Assembly: GCF_000382165.1 (NCBI RefSeq)
Contig: NZ_KB907712.1
Location: forward strand, 1-64,000
DNA from: Arsukibacterium perlucidum DSM 18276
GTDB lineage: Bacteria; Pseudomonadota; Gammaproteobacteria; Enterobacterales; Alteromonadaceae
Length of the DNA stretch: 64,000 bases
Direction of reading: 5' to 3'
Shown: positions 44,584 to 53,490 of the stretch, piece by piece
Layout of the letters: the number at the start of each line of letters is the position of its first letter
How positions within the stretch are numbered: position 1 is the first letter of the stretch
Notes under the pieces: model-generated
Seen by the model: the letters and a program-made list of their open reading frames with translations, nothing else
What the model was told of the DNA's origin: nothing
Database searches by the model: none
Translations under genes and position numbers: made by a program

Positions 44584-46824
44584 ATGACGAGTGCAAATAA
44601 TAACGTCGCAGAACCGATCCAGCGGCATCTTTTTGTCAGCAAACCGCAAACCGCCGGGCTGGTTTCTGGCCACAGTATGCCAACTCAGGCTGCTGTACAG
44701 CGCATTTTGCAGCTAATCCCTGAAATCAAACCTCAGCACACTGTTATGCATATCGGTGCCGGCACCGGCTACCTTAGTGCAGTTTTATCTGCATTGGCTG
44801 CAAAAGTATATGCGGTAGAACGCGATGCCAGGCTAATCAGTGATGCCAGTCAACGCTTTGCCGCCTTGGGTATTCATAATATTCAGCTGGTGCTGGCAGA
44901 TGTCAACGACAGTGTGCCGGCAAGCGAGCCCTGCCAGCTTATTCTGGTAACCTGTTTGCTGCAAAGCTACCAGCACCTGCTATCGCCACTGGCAGAAAAT
45001 GGCTTGCTTGCGGTGATCGAGGATGAAAAGGATCATGTTTCAAGTTTAGTGTTATACCAAAAACAGCAGGGGCAATTTAAACGGCTTAGTAATCTGGGCT
45101 GGATTGATTTCAGCCGCAGACTGGAGGATATGGTAACAGACCTCGGTTATGCTGATGACACCGCCCTGGCCGAAGCAAGGCTGGAAGCAAAACGCAATAA
45201 TGAGCCAATTGCACAGGCCCTAAACCGCAAAATTCAGCAGCAAAGTAAACCTTTATACGAGGCCATGGCGGCTGAACGAAAACTGCCTTTCATCGATTAT
45301 GACAACCTGATAAAGCAAGTAGACCCCGGTTTATTCAGTCATTTTGCCCGCACCTTTCTTGACCGCAACAGGGCGTTGCCGGTAAACCTGCTGGACAACC
45401 GGCTTATGATAATTACCGATAACCCGGATGCAGATCTGGCTGAGCTGGCTGTAATGAATGGCAATGGCAAAGTTCACTGCGCCCTGGTAACACCAGAAGA
45501 TTTTCACCGGATATGGACCCAGCTGGATATTAGTTCCAAAGCGCTGCAGCAATCAAATTTTGCCAGTAAGTCAGATAAAGATGACGCGGTAACAGACCCT
45601 TTACCAAACCCGGTAAGCCCCTACCTGGTGTCACTTTATGAGGCGCTTCTGATGGAAGCGGTCAGTGAGCACGCCAGCGATATTCATCTGGAGTGTTATC
45701 AGAAGTTGCCGAGAGTCCGGCTTAGAATTGACGGCGACCTGCACGACTTAACAAATTTTGAAATCAGTATGTCGGAACTGACAGGCCTGATTAACGTGAT
45801 CAAAATTCGTGCAGAGCTGGACATCGCGGAGCGGCGATTACCGCAAGGTGGTCGCAGCCAGGTAAAACAAGCCAATCATCTGTACGATTTACGGGTGCAA
45901 ACCCAACCAGCATTACACGCCGAACATGTGGTTATCCGCTTGCTAAAACACACTGGCCGGGCCATGACCATGCAAGATCTGGGAATGTCAGCAAGAGTTG
46001 CCAGCATGTACCAACGTTTACTGAATAATCCGGCAGGGCTGGTGTTAGTTGTCGGTCCAACCGGCTCAGGCAAATCCACTACGCTATATGCCGGCCTGCA
46101 AGAGCTGGCAGATGATGGCAAACGCAAAGTTATCACAGTTGAAGACCCGATAGAGTACTCAATAGATAAAGTACAACAAACCCGGGTAAGAGCCGATATC
46201 GGCTTTGATTTCCCCGACGCGGTGCGGGCCTTTGTCCGACAAGATCCCGACGTGATTCTGGTAGGCGAAATCCGTGACCACCCAACCGCGCTGGAGGCAG
46301 CCAGGGCCTCTCAAACCGGCCATCTGGTGCTATCCACTTTGCACTGCAACGATGCCGTTGATGCCATCCAACGGCTCAGAGATCTCGATATTCACCCTAA
46401 TTCTATAGCCAGCGAACTGCTCGCCGTTATCGCCCAACGCTTAGCAAAACGTATTTGTCCGGACTGCCGGGCCCTTGCCGAACCCGACCCAACCATCCTG
46501 GCCGAACTATTCCCCGAAGGGGTACCAGGTAATTTTCGCTGTTTTGCCGGCGCTGGTTGTAAACGCTGTCATGGCAGAGGCACCCTTGGCCGGATTGCTG
46601 TAGTCGAGTTTTTGCTGATGAATACCGACATTCGTAATGCGATTTCCAGAGAAAATACGGCTATCGAATTACGTTGGCAGGCGTTAGATGCCGGCATGAT
46701 CACAATGCGCGACAGTGCGCTTAATCTGATAATTGACGGCATCATCCCATTAAGTGAGCTGCCCAAAGTATTGCTGCAGGAGCGGATGGCGCCCGAGCAT
46801 CGGGGGGGCGTGAGGGAGCAATGA
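44584..46824 (+). CDS. Fusion of a PCMT-like methyltransferase domain, MshEN-like region and GspE/PilB-type ATPase
   Basis: Residues about 10-165 form a SAM-dependent methyltransferase domain of the protein-isoaspartate type: MPTQAAVQ (32-39) and motif I VMHIGAGTGYLSAVLS (54-69), with VYAVERD as motif II. Residues about 177-240 look like a degenerate MshEN c-di-GMP-binding segment ending LPFIDYD. The ATPase has an Asp box ASDIHLE, Walker A GPTGSGKS (491-498), Walker B PDVILVGEIRD (555-565), a His box GHLVLSTLH and a four-cysteine zinc motif (C625, C628, C659, C662). Secretion ATPases normally lack the first domain. No pilus or secretin genes are near. Confidence 0.88.
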   Translation: MTSANNNVAEPIQRHLFVSKPQTAGLVSGHSMPTQAAVQRILQLIPEIKPQHTVMHIGAGTGYLSAVLSALAAKVYAVERDARLISDASQRFAALGIHNIQLVLADVNDSVPASEPCQLILVTCLLQSYQHLLSPLAENGLLAVIEDEKDHVSSLVLYQKQQGQFKRLSNLGWIDFSRRLEDMVTDLGYADDTALAEARLEAKRNNEPIAQALNRKIQQQSKPLYEAMAAERKLPFIDYDNLIKQVDPGLFSHFARTFLDRNRALPVNLLDNRLMIITDNPDADLAELAVMNGNGKVHCALVTPEDFHRIWTQLDISSKALQQSNFASKSDKDDAVTDPLPNPVSPYLVSLYEALLMEAVSEHASDIHLECYQKLPRVRLRIDGDLHDLTNFEISMSELTGLINVIKIRAELDIAERRLPQGGRSQVKQANHLYDLRVQTQPALHAEHVVIRLLKHTGRAMTMQDLGMSARVASMYQRLLNNPAGLVLVVGPTGSGKSTTLYAGLQELADDGKRKVITVEDPIEYSIDKVQQTRVRADIGFDFPDAVRAFVRQDPDVILVGEIRDHPTALEAARASQTGHLVLSTLHCNDAVDAIQRLRDLDIHPNSIASELLAVIAQRLAKRICPDCRALAEPDPTILAELFPEGVPGNFRCFAGAGCKRCHGRGTLGRIAVVEFLLMNTDIRNAISRENTAIELRWQALDAGMITMRDSALNLIIDGIIPLSELPKVLLQERMAPEHRGGVREQ

Positions 46825-47909
46825 TGACAACAGCTAAAGCACAGAAAAGACCGGCTGAGCAGCACTATGCCGCCGAACTACAGCGACTGCAGCAAGCAGA
46901 TACTGCACCAGTGCCACCCGGCTGGTTTATGTCAGCTGTTGCCGTGGAAAAATTTATCAATGGCGATGCAGAGCTGACAATAGAGCGCAAATTTGTCGCC
47001 GAACCGGGCGTGGTTACCCGGATCATCCTGGCTCTATGTACGCAGCGAGGCGCATTGCTTACCGGCGAACCCGGCACGGCAAAGTCATGGCTATCCGAGC
47101 TGCTCAGCGCCGCAATCAGTGCCGACTCTACTAAGATTATTCAGGGTGGCGCAGTCAGTAATATTAATCAATTGCTATACAGCTGGAACCCGCAACTGCT
47201 GCAACAACGCGGGCCCTGCGTCGAAGCTCTGGTAACAACGCCCTTATACCGGGCAATGCGGGATGGCAAAATATTGCGTTTTGAGGAAATATCCCGTTGT
47301 CCGCAGCCATTGCAAGACGCAATATTATCGATTTTATCTGAGCGAATGTTAGTGGTACCGGAACTGCCCGCCGCGCAGAGTACGCTTTATGCCAAAGCGG
47401 GTTTTAATATTGTTGCCAGTGCTAACAGTATTGATGAAGGTTTGCAACGAATGAGCGCGGCGTTAAAGCGCAGGCTCAGTTTTGAACATATTCGGCCCAT
47501 TCGCCATATCGACGATGAAATGGATGTTATTTTGTGGGAAACCAGCAAATTAATGGCAGCTAATAACATTGATAGCACCGCAGATGCCGAGCTGATTGAG
47601 GTGCTGGCAACTATTTTTCATGAATTGCGCAATGGGCAGACTCTTGATGGCCGCAGTACAGACCGGCTGGCCGGGGCGACTATGTCTACCGCCGAAGCAG
47701 TTAGTGTGGCTCATGCCATTTATACCCATGCCTACTATTATCAACAAACTAAGCCAGATGCCCAACTGCTGTTGCATGTTTTACTGGGCTCGGCATTAAA
47801 AGATCATCCGCAGGACAGGCGCAGATTAAAACACTACGTGGAAACTGAGTTTGCAGAGCGTAAAGGTAAATACTGGCAGGCACTGTACCAATACCGATCG
47901 CTAATATAA
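46821..47909 (+). CDS. MoxR-type AAA+ ATPase
   Basis: The 362-residue ATPase has Walker A GEPGTAKS (82-89), Walker B ILRFEEIS (151-158), a sensor 1 region NIVASAN (196-202) and arginines at KRRLSFE (216-222). This is the MoxR/AAA_5 style usually paired with a von Willebrand-factor protein. No such partner is present. Its start overlaps the fusion gene's stop by four bases, so the two are translationally coupled, which suggests a joint function such as remodelling or loading a complex. Confidence 0.87.
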   Translation: MMTTAKAQKRPAEQHYAAELQRLQQADTAPVPPGWFMSAVAVEKFINGDAELTIERKFVAEPGVVTRIILALCTQRGALLTGEPGTAKSWLSELLSAAISADSTKIIQGGAVSNINQLLYSWNPQLLQQRGPCVEALVTTPLYRAMRDGKILRFEEISRCPQPLQDAILSILSERMLVVPELPAAQSTLYAKAGFNIVASANSIDEGLQRMSAALKRRLSFEHIRPIRHIDDEMDVILWETSKLMAANNIDSTADAELIEVLATIFHELRNGQTLDGRSTDRLAGATMSTAEAVSVAHAIYTHAYYYQQTKPDAQLLLHVLLGSALKDHPQDRRRLKHYVETEFAERKGKYWQALYQYRSLI

Positions 47910-47924
47910 TAAGAGGAACATATT

Positions 47925-48266
47925 ATGCTGGAAAGTGGTGACCTTTTACTGATCTGTTATCGCAGATTATTCAGCAACGATGAAAATCGTTTTTTCCTGG
48001 GCAAGGTAGATGACTATCAGGCTGGCATTGTCAAAATAACCGGTCACAGTTTTTTGCGTGACAGTGTTACCGGCAAGATGGCAGAAAAGTCTGATCTGGC
48101 TACCAAAATTCTGTCAATCAGCTCAGGTTCGCTTATCGTCTATCAATTGCCATCCACCCTGATGCTGGCTGATTTGCGCTTTGAGCAAAAGATGATGCAA
48201 CTTATATTGCTTGATGATCAAGGGTTTTCGCTGGACCTGACCGAGAAATTACAACGGCAAAACTAA
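47925..48266 (+). CDS. Small conserved-looking protein of unknown function
   Basis: The 113-residue protein starts with a good AAGAGGAA site 15 bp after the AAA gene. It has no signal peptide or membrane helix. The pattern of short beta strands (GDLLLICYRRLF, FFLGKVDDYQ, SLIVYQLP) suggests a small beta-barrel or SH3-like fold. I do not recognise a family. As third gene of the fusion/AAA operon it may be an adaptor or partner. Confidence 0.7.
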   Translation: MLESGDLLLICYRRLFSNDENRFFLGKVDDYQAGIVKITGHSFLRDSVTGKMAEKSDLATKILSISSGSLIVYQLPSTLMLADLRFEQKMMQLILLDDQGFSLDLTEKLQRQN

Positions 48267-48416
48267 CAAGCTAAATTGGCTTAGTGCCATGATTCACTCC
48301 ACTTAAAACACAGCCGACCAGCTAACGCAGTCAGCTGTGACAACTTATGTTATGCTCAGCCGCGACAATCCTGAGTTGTAATACATATAACAAAAACTTT
48401 ATATAACGAGAAGATT

Positions 48417-49556
48417 ATGGCGCTAATTTTAAAACTGATTGCCGGTATTGTGCTGGGCATGCTGCTTGGCCTGTATGCTCCACATTGGCTTACCCAAATT
48501 CTGATTACTTTTAAAGCACTGTTTGGCCAACTGTTGTTTTTTACCATTCCGCTGCTTATTCTATTTTTCATTACCAGCGGTATTGCCGCCTTGCCGCAAA
48601 AATCCGGTAAGTTACTCGGTCGCACCCTGGGCATTGCTTATTTATCGACGATTTTAGCCGGCACCCTGGCTTTTTTAGTGGCGGCGATAGTAGTACCGAT
48701 GCTGGCACCTGCTGCTGCAGCAACGTCAACCGGCGTAGTGGCAGACTTAACACCTTATATTGAAATGAATATCCCACCGGTTTTCGGCATTATGACCGCG
48801 CTGGCACTGGCCTTTATTTTTGGTTTAGGTATTGCTGCTACCCAGGCACAACAACTGAAACAGCTGTCAGATCAGGGCCGCGACATCATTCAACTGCTGC
48901 TGTTAAAAGTGATTATTCCACTGTTACCCATTTATATCGCCGGGGTATTTGCCCAACTGGCCGCAGCCGGTACCGTGTTTGCGACCCTGCAAACTTTTGG
49001 CGTAGTGTTAATTCTGGCGCTGCTGCTGCACTGGCTATGGATTATTGTGCTGTACAGCATTGCTGGCGTTAAAGCCGGTAAATCGCCACTATTGCTGATT
49101 AAAAATATGCTGCCGGCCTACTTTACCGCGCTGGGCACCATGTCGAGCGCAGCAACCATTCCGGTATCACTGCAGGCCACCAAAGCCAATGGCGTAAAAC
49201 CTAATATTGCTGATTTTACTGTACCGCTATGTGCCACTACTCATTTAGCCGGCTCAACCATTACTATTGTCAGCTGTGCTGTGGCGGTAATGGTGATGCA
49301 AAATGGCCTGGAAATTCCGTCCCTGCTTACTATGCTGCCATTTATTTTAACCTTAGGCGTAGTGATGCTGGCCGCCCCTGGTGTGCCGGGTGGTGCGGTA
49401 ATGTCGGCGGTTGGCTTGCTGGGCTCCATGCTCGGCTTTGGTGAAGCGGCAGTAGCGATGATGATAGCGCTGTATATGGCGCAGGACAGCTTTGGTACCG
49501 CCTGTAATGTTACCGGCGATGGTGCTATTGCGGTGTTAGTGGATAAAGCAGAATAG
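48417..49556 (+). CDS. Dicarboxylate/amino acid:cation symporter (SDF/DAACS family)
   Basis: The 379-residue protein shows the glutamate transporter homologue fold: TM segments with GTMSSAATIPVSLQATKANG (serine-rich HP1 loop), the TM7 region and APGVPGGAVMSA (HP2 loop), and the C-terminal DSFGTACNVTGDGAIAVLVDK with the substrate aspartate. It is shorter than the typical 420 residues, mainly at the N terminus and TM4 loops. It imports a dicarboxylate or an amino acid with sodium or protons. It stands alone and shares a bidirectional terminator with glmU. Confidence 0.9.
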   Translation: MALILKLIAGIVLGMLLGLYAPHWLTQILITFKALFGQLLFFTIPLLILFFITSGIAALPQKSGKLLGRTLGIAYLSTILAGTLAFLVAAIVVPMLAPAAAATSTGVVADLTPYIEMNIPPVFGIMTALALAFIFGLGIAATQAQQLKQLSDQGRDIIQLLLLKVIIPLLPIYIAGVFAQLAAAGTVFATLQTFGVVLILALLLHWLWIIVLYSIAGVKAGKSPLLLIKNMLPAYFTALGTMSSAATIPVSLQATKANGVKPNIADFTVPLCATTHLAGSTITIVSCAVAVMVMQNGLEIPSLLTMLPFILTLGVVMLAAPGVPGGAVMSAVGLLGSMLGFGEAAVAMMIALYMAQDSFGTACNVTGDGAIAVLVDKAE

Positions 49557-49567
49557 ACGGTATCAGA

Positions 49568-49686
49568 TTGCGCAGGTTGGAATCCCGATTTGGGCGTCAC
49601 AGAGTGTCTGAGCCCGGCCGCAGGCTTTAGGGCGAGTTGCTGTGACGAGCCAAAGCGGGAGTTGCAACCGAAGCCTGACGCAGCTT
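49568..49686. repeat. Long imperfect inverted repeat (REP/MITE-like)
   Basis: Two arms of about 50 bases face each other: TGCGCAGGTTGGAATCCCGA... on the left and its near complement ...GGGAGTTGCAACC, AAGCCTGACGCA on the right. The inner arms CGTCACAG (49595-49602) and CTGTGACG (49640-49647) are perfect. It lies right after the symporter gene and before the terminator at 49703. The size and the paired arms suggest a dispersed palindromic element. Confidence 0.6.
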
Positions 49687-49702
49687 AAATAGTCATGCAA
49701 AT

Positions 49703-49730
49703 AAAACAGCCCGCATTTGCGGGCTGTTTT
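49703..49730. terminator. Bidirectional terminator between symporter and glmU
   Basis: AAAACAGCCCGC (49703-49714), loop ATTT, GCGGGCTGTTTT (49719-49730) is a perfect 12-bp stem with T or A runs on both sides, able to stop transcripts from either convergent gene. Confidence 0.9.
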
Positions 49731-49757
49731 ATTAGTGCTTTGTCAGTTCTGAAGTAA

Positions 49758-51134
49758 TTACTTTTTAATCTTCACCGGCCGCTGCCAGCCTGCAATATGC
49801 CTTTGCTTAGCACGGGCGACCACTAACTCGCCATCGGCGGCGTCACGGGTTAGCACACTTCCCGCACCGACAGTGGCATTAACGCCCACCGTTACCGGCG
49901 CTACCAGTGAGCTGTTCGAGCCGATAAAGGCACCGTCTTTAATAGTGGTAACAAACTTATTAGCGCCATCGTAGTTGCAGGTAATGGTACCAGCACCAAC
50001 GTTAACCTTATCGCCAATCACTGCATCACCCAGATAAGTTAAGTGGTTGGCTTTTGAGCCTTTACCCAGAGTGGTTTTTTTCATTTCAACAAAATTGCCA
50101 ACATGGCTGTCATCCAGCATCACGCTGTCTGGCCGTAAACGGGCATAAGGGCCCACCGAGCAGTCACTGCCAACCGTGGCTTTTTCAATCATTGAATTGG
50201 CTTTAATTTCAGTGTTATCGCCAATGCTGCAATCTTTTAAAATACAGTTGGCACCGATGGTCACGCCTTTACCCAGCACCACTTTGCCTTCGAGAATAAC
50301 GTTGATGTCGATCATCACGTCATTACCCACCTCTACGCTGCCACGCACATCAAGCCGTGCCGGATCGCGCAGGTTTGCCCCTGCGAGCATCAGCTCTTCT
50401 GCTTTGCGCTGCTGGTAAGCCCGTTCCAGCGCAGCCAGTTGCATCCTGTTGTTAGCGCCTTCTACTTCCATCGCATCTTGCGGCTGGGCCGTGGCAATCT
50501 CAATGCCTTCACGGTGCGCCATGGCAATCACATCCGTTAAATAATATTCGCCCTGCGCATTGCTGTTCGAGAGCTTACCCAGCCAGCTTTTCAGCTGCTT
50601 ACCTGGCAGGGCCATAATGCCACTGTTTACTTCGTTAATTTGCAATTGTGCTGGGGTGGCATCTTTTTGCTCGACAATACCCACTACCTTGCCGCTATTA
50701 TTTTCACCAGCACGTATAATCCGGCCATAACCCGTCGGGTTCGCTAAATTCACCGTTAAAATCGCCAGGCCATTAGCCGGCTTAACCGCCAATAACTGCT
50801 GCAAGGTATCCAGTCGGGTTAACGGCACATCGCCATACAGCACCAGTACGGTATCATCATCAGCGATATTCGGGTTAGCCTGAGCCACTGCATGGCCCGT
50901 ACCTAACTGCTCAGCTTGTAAAACCCAATGCAACGGTTGTTCGCCAAGTGCTGTTTTTAATGCTTCAGCACCATAACCATATACCAGCTGTGGTTTATCT
51001 GCACCCAGTGCCCGCGCTGTTTCAATAACATGTTGCACCATTGGCCGCTCTGCCACTTTATGCAATACCTTGGGTAAGTCTGATTTCATCCGTGTGCCTT
51101 TGCCGGCCGCCAGAATTACAACATTTAAAGCCAT
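49758..51134 (-). CDS. glmU: Bifunctional GlmU: GlcN-1-P acetyltransferase / GlcNAc-1-P uridyltransferase
   Basis: The 458-residue enzyme has the uridyltransferase signature [18 protein letters not shown] at the N terminus, [14 protein letters not shown] and LYGDVPL. From about residue 250 a left-handed beta-helix of hexapeptide repeats ([20 protein letters not shown]...) carries the acetyltransferase site [14 protein letters not shown] and NYDGANK. It makes UDP-GlcNAc for peptidoglycan and LPS. In many gammaproteobacteria glmU directly follows atpC; here about 6 kb of other genes lies between them. Confidence 0.97.
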   Translation of the reverse strand: MALNVVILAAGKGTRMKSDLPKVLHKVAERPMVQHVIETARALGADKPQLVYGYGAEALKTALGEQPLHWVLQAEQLGTGHAVAQANPNIADDDTVLVLYGDVPLTRLDTLQQLLAVKPANGLAILTVNLANPTGYGRIIRAGENNSGKVVGIVEQKDATPAQLQINEVNSGIMALPGKQLKSWLGKLSNSNAQGEYYLTDVIAMAHREGIEIATAQPQDAMEVEGANNRMQLAALERAYQQRKAEELMLAGANLRDPARLDVRGSVEVGNDVMIDINVILEGKVVLGKGVTIGANCILKDCSIGDNTEIKANSMIEKATVGSDCSVGPYARLRPDSVMLDDSHVGNFVEMKKTTLGKGSKANHLTYLGDAVIGDKVNVGAGTITCNYDGANKFVTTIKDGAFIGSNSSLVAPVTVGVNATVGAGSVLTRDAADGELVVARAKQRHIAGWQRPVKIKK

Positions 51135-51184
51135 AAAATAAATCCCTGTAATCTCGTCTCAATGATAGTACGCTAAATCTAGTT

Positions 51185-51216
51185 GGTGCTTATTCTAATA
51201 GGTGCTTATTCTAATA
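51185..51216. repeat. Two tandem copies of a 16-bp unit upstream of glmU
   Basis: GGTGCTTATTCTAATA occurs twice in perfect tandem (51185-51200, 51201-51216), about 50-80 bp before the glmU start. Such a pair could be a slippage product or a double binding site; nothing more can be said. Confidence 0.6.
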
Positions 51217-51260
51217 GATAGGGGCGTAGATTACAGGGATGGGGTGAAGTTTTGCTGAAT

Positions 51261-51288
51261 GCAAAACGCCACCCTAAGGTGGCGTTGC
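51261..51288 (-). terminator. Terminator after the S9 peptidase gene
   Basis: AACGCCACC (51265-51273) and GGTGGCGTT (51278-51286) pair perfectly around CTAA; on the minus strand the stem is followed by TTTTGC. It lies 21 bp after the peptidase stop. Confidence 0.82.
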
Positions 51289-51308
51289 AGATTATGGCTT
51301 GGTAAAGG

Positions 51309-53250
51309 TTAGTTCTTTTCAGTTTCACCGATATATTTATCAAAGAAGGCCAGCATTCTCTGCCAGCGTTCCACGTTATTTTCTGGTTTATAGAAGCCGT
51401 GGCCTTCCTTCTCTTTTACCAGCCATTCAAATGGGTGATTTCGTTTCTCCAGTTCCTCCCGCAGCCGTTTAGCATGGATAACCGGCACCCGACGGTCTTC
51501 TTCACCATGAATAATAAATACCGGCGCTTTTAACTTATCAAGCTGCTTAATAGGCGACTGCGCATCCAGTTGCGCCTGATCGCGGCCAATAGCCATCTCC
51601 AGATAGTTAATACCACTTTGCCGCTCTGGAATATCACCATCGGTATACATCAGATTTAAGTCAAACACTCCGACAAAACCAACAGTACACTTGTATAAAT
51701 CAGGCTCGCGCACGGCACTCATTAACGCAGCATAACCACCATAAGAACCGCCATAAGCACATACCCGGTTCTTATCGACCATACCTTGCTCTACCAGATG
51801 CATAACGCCGTCGGTCATGTCGTTAATCATGGTCGTGCCCCAGTTCTGGTAACCAGCCTGCAAAAAAATACGACCAAACCCGCCTGAACCGCGGAAATTT
51901 GGTTGCAGCACAGCATAGCCATGCTGAGCCAGCACTTTGGCATCTGTGTCAATCTCCAAAACATCACGCGGCCCATGTGGACCGCCATGTGGCAGCATTA
52001 TCAGCGGCAGGTTCTTAGCATCTTTGTCCCGCGGTAAGGTTAAAATGGCATGAATATCTAAACCGTCGCGGCTTTTATAAATAATGGCTTTGGTTTGGGC
52101 TAATAACTCTGGTTTCATCCAGGGCCGGCCATTCAGTAAAAAGCTTAGCTGGTTATTTTTGGTATCGAACAGGTAGAATTCTGGCGGATGATTGGCCGAA
52201 CGGGCGGTCAGCACTAAAATACTGTTGTCGCGGGTTGCTGAATTGATTGCGATTTTTTTACCCGGAAAGGCCGCTTTCAGGCTTTGTAAATAACCACTGA
52301 ACGTTTTGTCTTTAAATATCAGCAAAAAATACGTCTTCATGGGTATCGTACTCATAAGAAGCGCCGATCACCTCTTTTAAAAAGCCATCTTCAATGCTGA
52401 ATTTTGGGGCAACATCTACTTTAGGATGATGAGCCAGCACTTCTTCCTTGCCGGTTTCCGGGTCCATAATACTGATTGCTTTGGTGTCTGTTTGGGTATC
52501 ACTCAAGCCAACAATACGTTTGTTGTCTGGTAAAAACGCTATCGGATTAAAACTGCCATCACGCTGGCCATAACGACGCAACGTTACCCAGTCTGCTTTA
52601 TCATCTTTGCGGTACATCAGCACCATTTCATTGTCATTGTTCTGATCTTCGCCAACTGACATGCGGGCCACGCCGTTATTGTCGGTAATCATGCCGGAAG
52701 AGCGCATCGGTGCCCGGGCAATTTGCCGGGTCCGCCCATTTTCAATGTTTAAGCGTTTCACCAGACTGAAGGATCCACGGCGGCTGGGCGAACTGGTTAC
52801 AATCAATACGAATTTATCGTCGTCAGGCAAATAGTTGATCACCTGTGCAGCGTCTTTCTCATTATCCGCCCGATACCCCGTTAACATTCTGGCATTACTA
52901 CCATCGGCGTTTACTGCGAAAATCTCACCAGTTGGCACCGGCTGCTCTAAAGCGCCGATGTCTCTTACCAGAGTAATCAACAACCGCTCATTATTGGCCC
53001 AGTCAATTGAACCAATAGAATCGCGGCCGGTAAAATGGCGGACACTGATAATTTTGTTTGATTTAATATCAATAACATTCAGGTAAATATTGCCTTCTTC
53101 GCTGCGGCTGGTGGCTGCCAGATATTTACCAGTTGGCGAAATTTCAATTTCCAGAAACTGGGATGGTCTGGCGTAATCTTCCAGGGTCAGCTCCGCTGCC
53201 TGCACGCCGGCAAAGGCACAAAGCAGCCAGCTCAACAGTATTACTCTCAT
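51309..53250 (-). pseudogene. S9-family prolyl oligopeptidase, broken by a frameshift
   Basis: Two overlapping frames together make one exported peptidase. The 312-residue part (52312-53250) has a signal peptide and a beta-propeller ending EDVFFADI. The second part (from about 52320 down to 51309) resumes with KDKTFSGYLQSLKAAFPGKK and carries the alpha/beta hydrolase domain, with the nucleophile serine in GGSYGGYAAL, the aspartate in HGEEDRRVPV and the histidine in EGHGFYKPEN. The break is near T-runs at 52312-52331 and needs a one-base loss or two-base gain to mend. It may be a true pseudogene, a read error or a slippage site. An ATG at 52355 in the second frame has no ribosome site. Confidence 0.85.
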
Positions 53251-53335
53251 TTGCTATTACCTCATTAACCAGTCAGGGCCCGGGTATTCCTGGCTGCCAG
53301 TCAGTTGTTATTGTTATATACAGCTGTATTACCTG

Positions 53336-53452
53336 CTAGCTGACCAAAGGATTCTGCAACAACAAAAAATGCAAAAGCAGCCAGCTGCCGAACCAAATTA
53401 AGCCCCAGCCCACTACCCGGGCTGGTTCTGGCTTATTTAACAGTTTTAACAT
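53336..53452 (-). CDS. 38-residue membrane micro-protein
   Basis: This short open frame starts at ATG 53452 with AAGGAAG eight bases upstream and reads MLKLLNKPEPARVVGWGLIW as its first 20 residues. A strongly hydrophobic helix then ends at NPLVS and a TAG at 53336. The basic, proline-containing N terminus and single helix fit a small inner-membrane protein with its N terminus inside. It lies 38 bp after the TraB gene in the same direction, so it could be co-transcribed. No family is recognised. Coding status rests on the ribosome site and the clean helix. Confidence 0.55.
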   Translation of the reverse strand: MLKLLNKPEPARVVGWGLIWFGSWLLLHFLLLQNPLVS

Positions 53453-53490
53453 TACCGGCTTCCTTGCTGATTAACAACGTTGTGCCCTGA

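Noticed and set aside
53400-53432. Terminator-like stem CAGCCC...GGGCTG
   Set aside because: No T run follows on either strand, and the stretch lies inside the micro-ORF.
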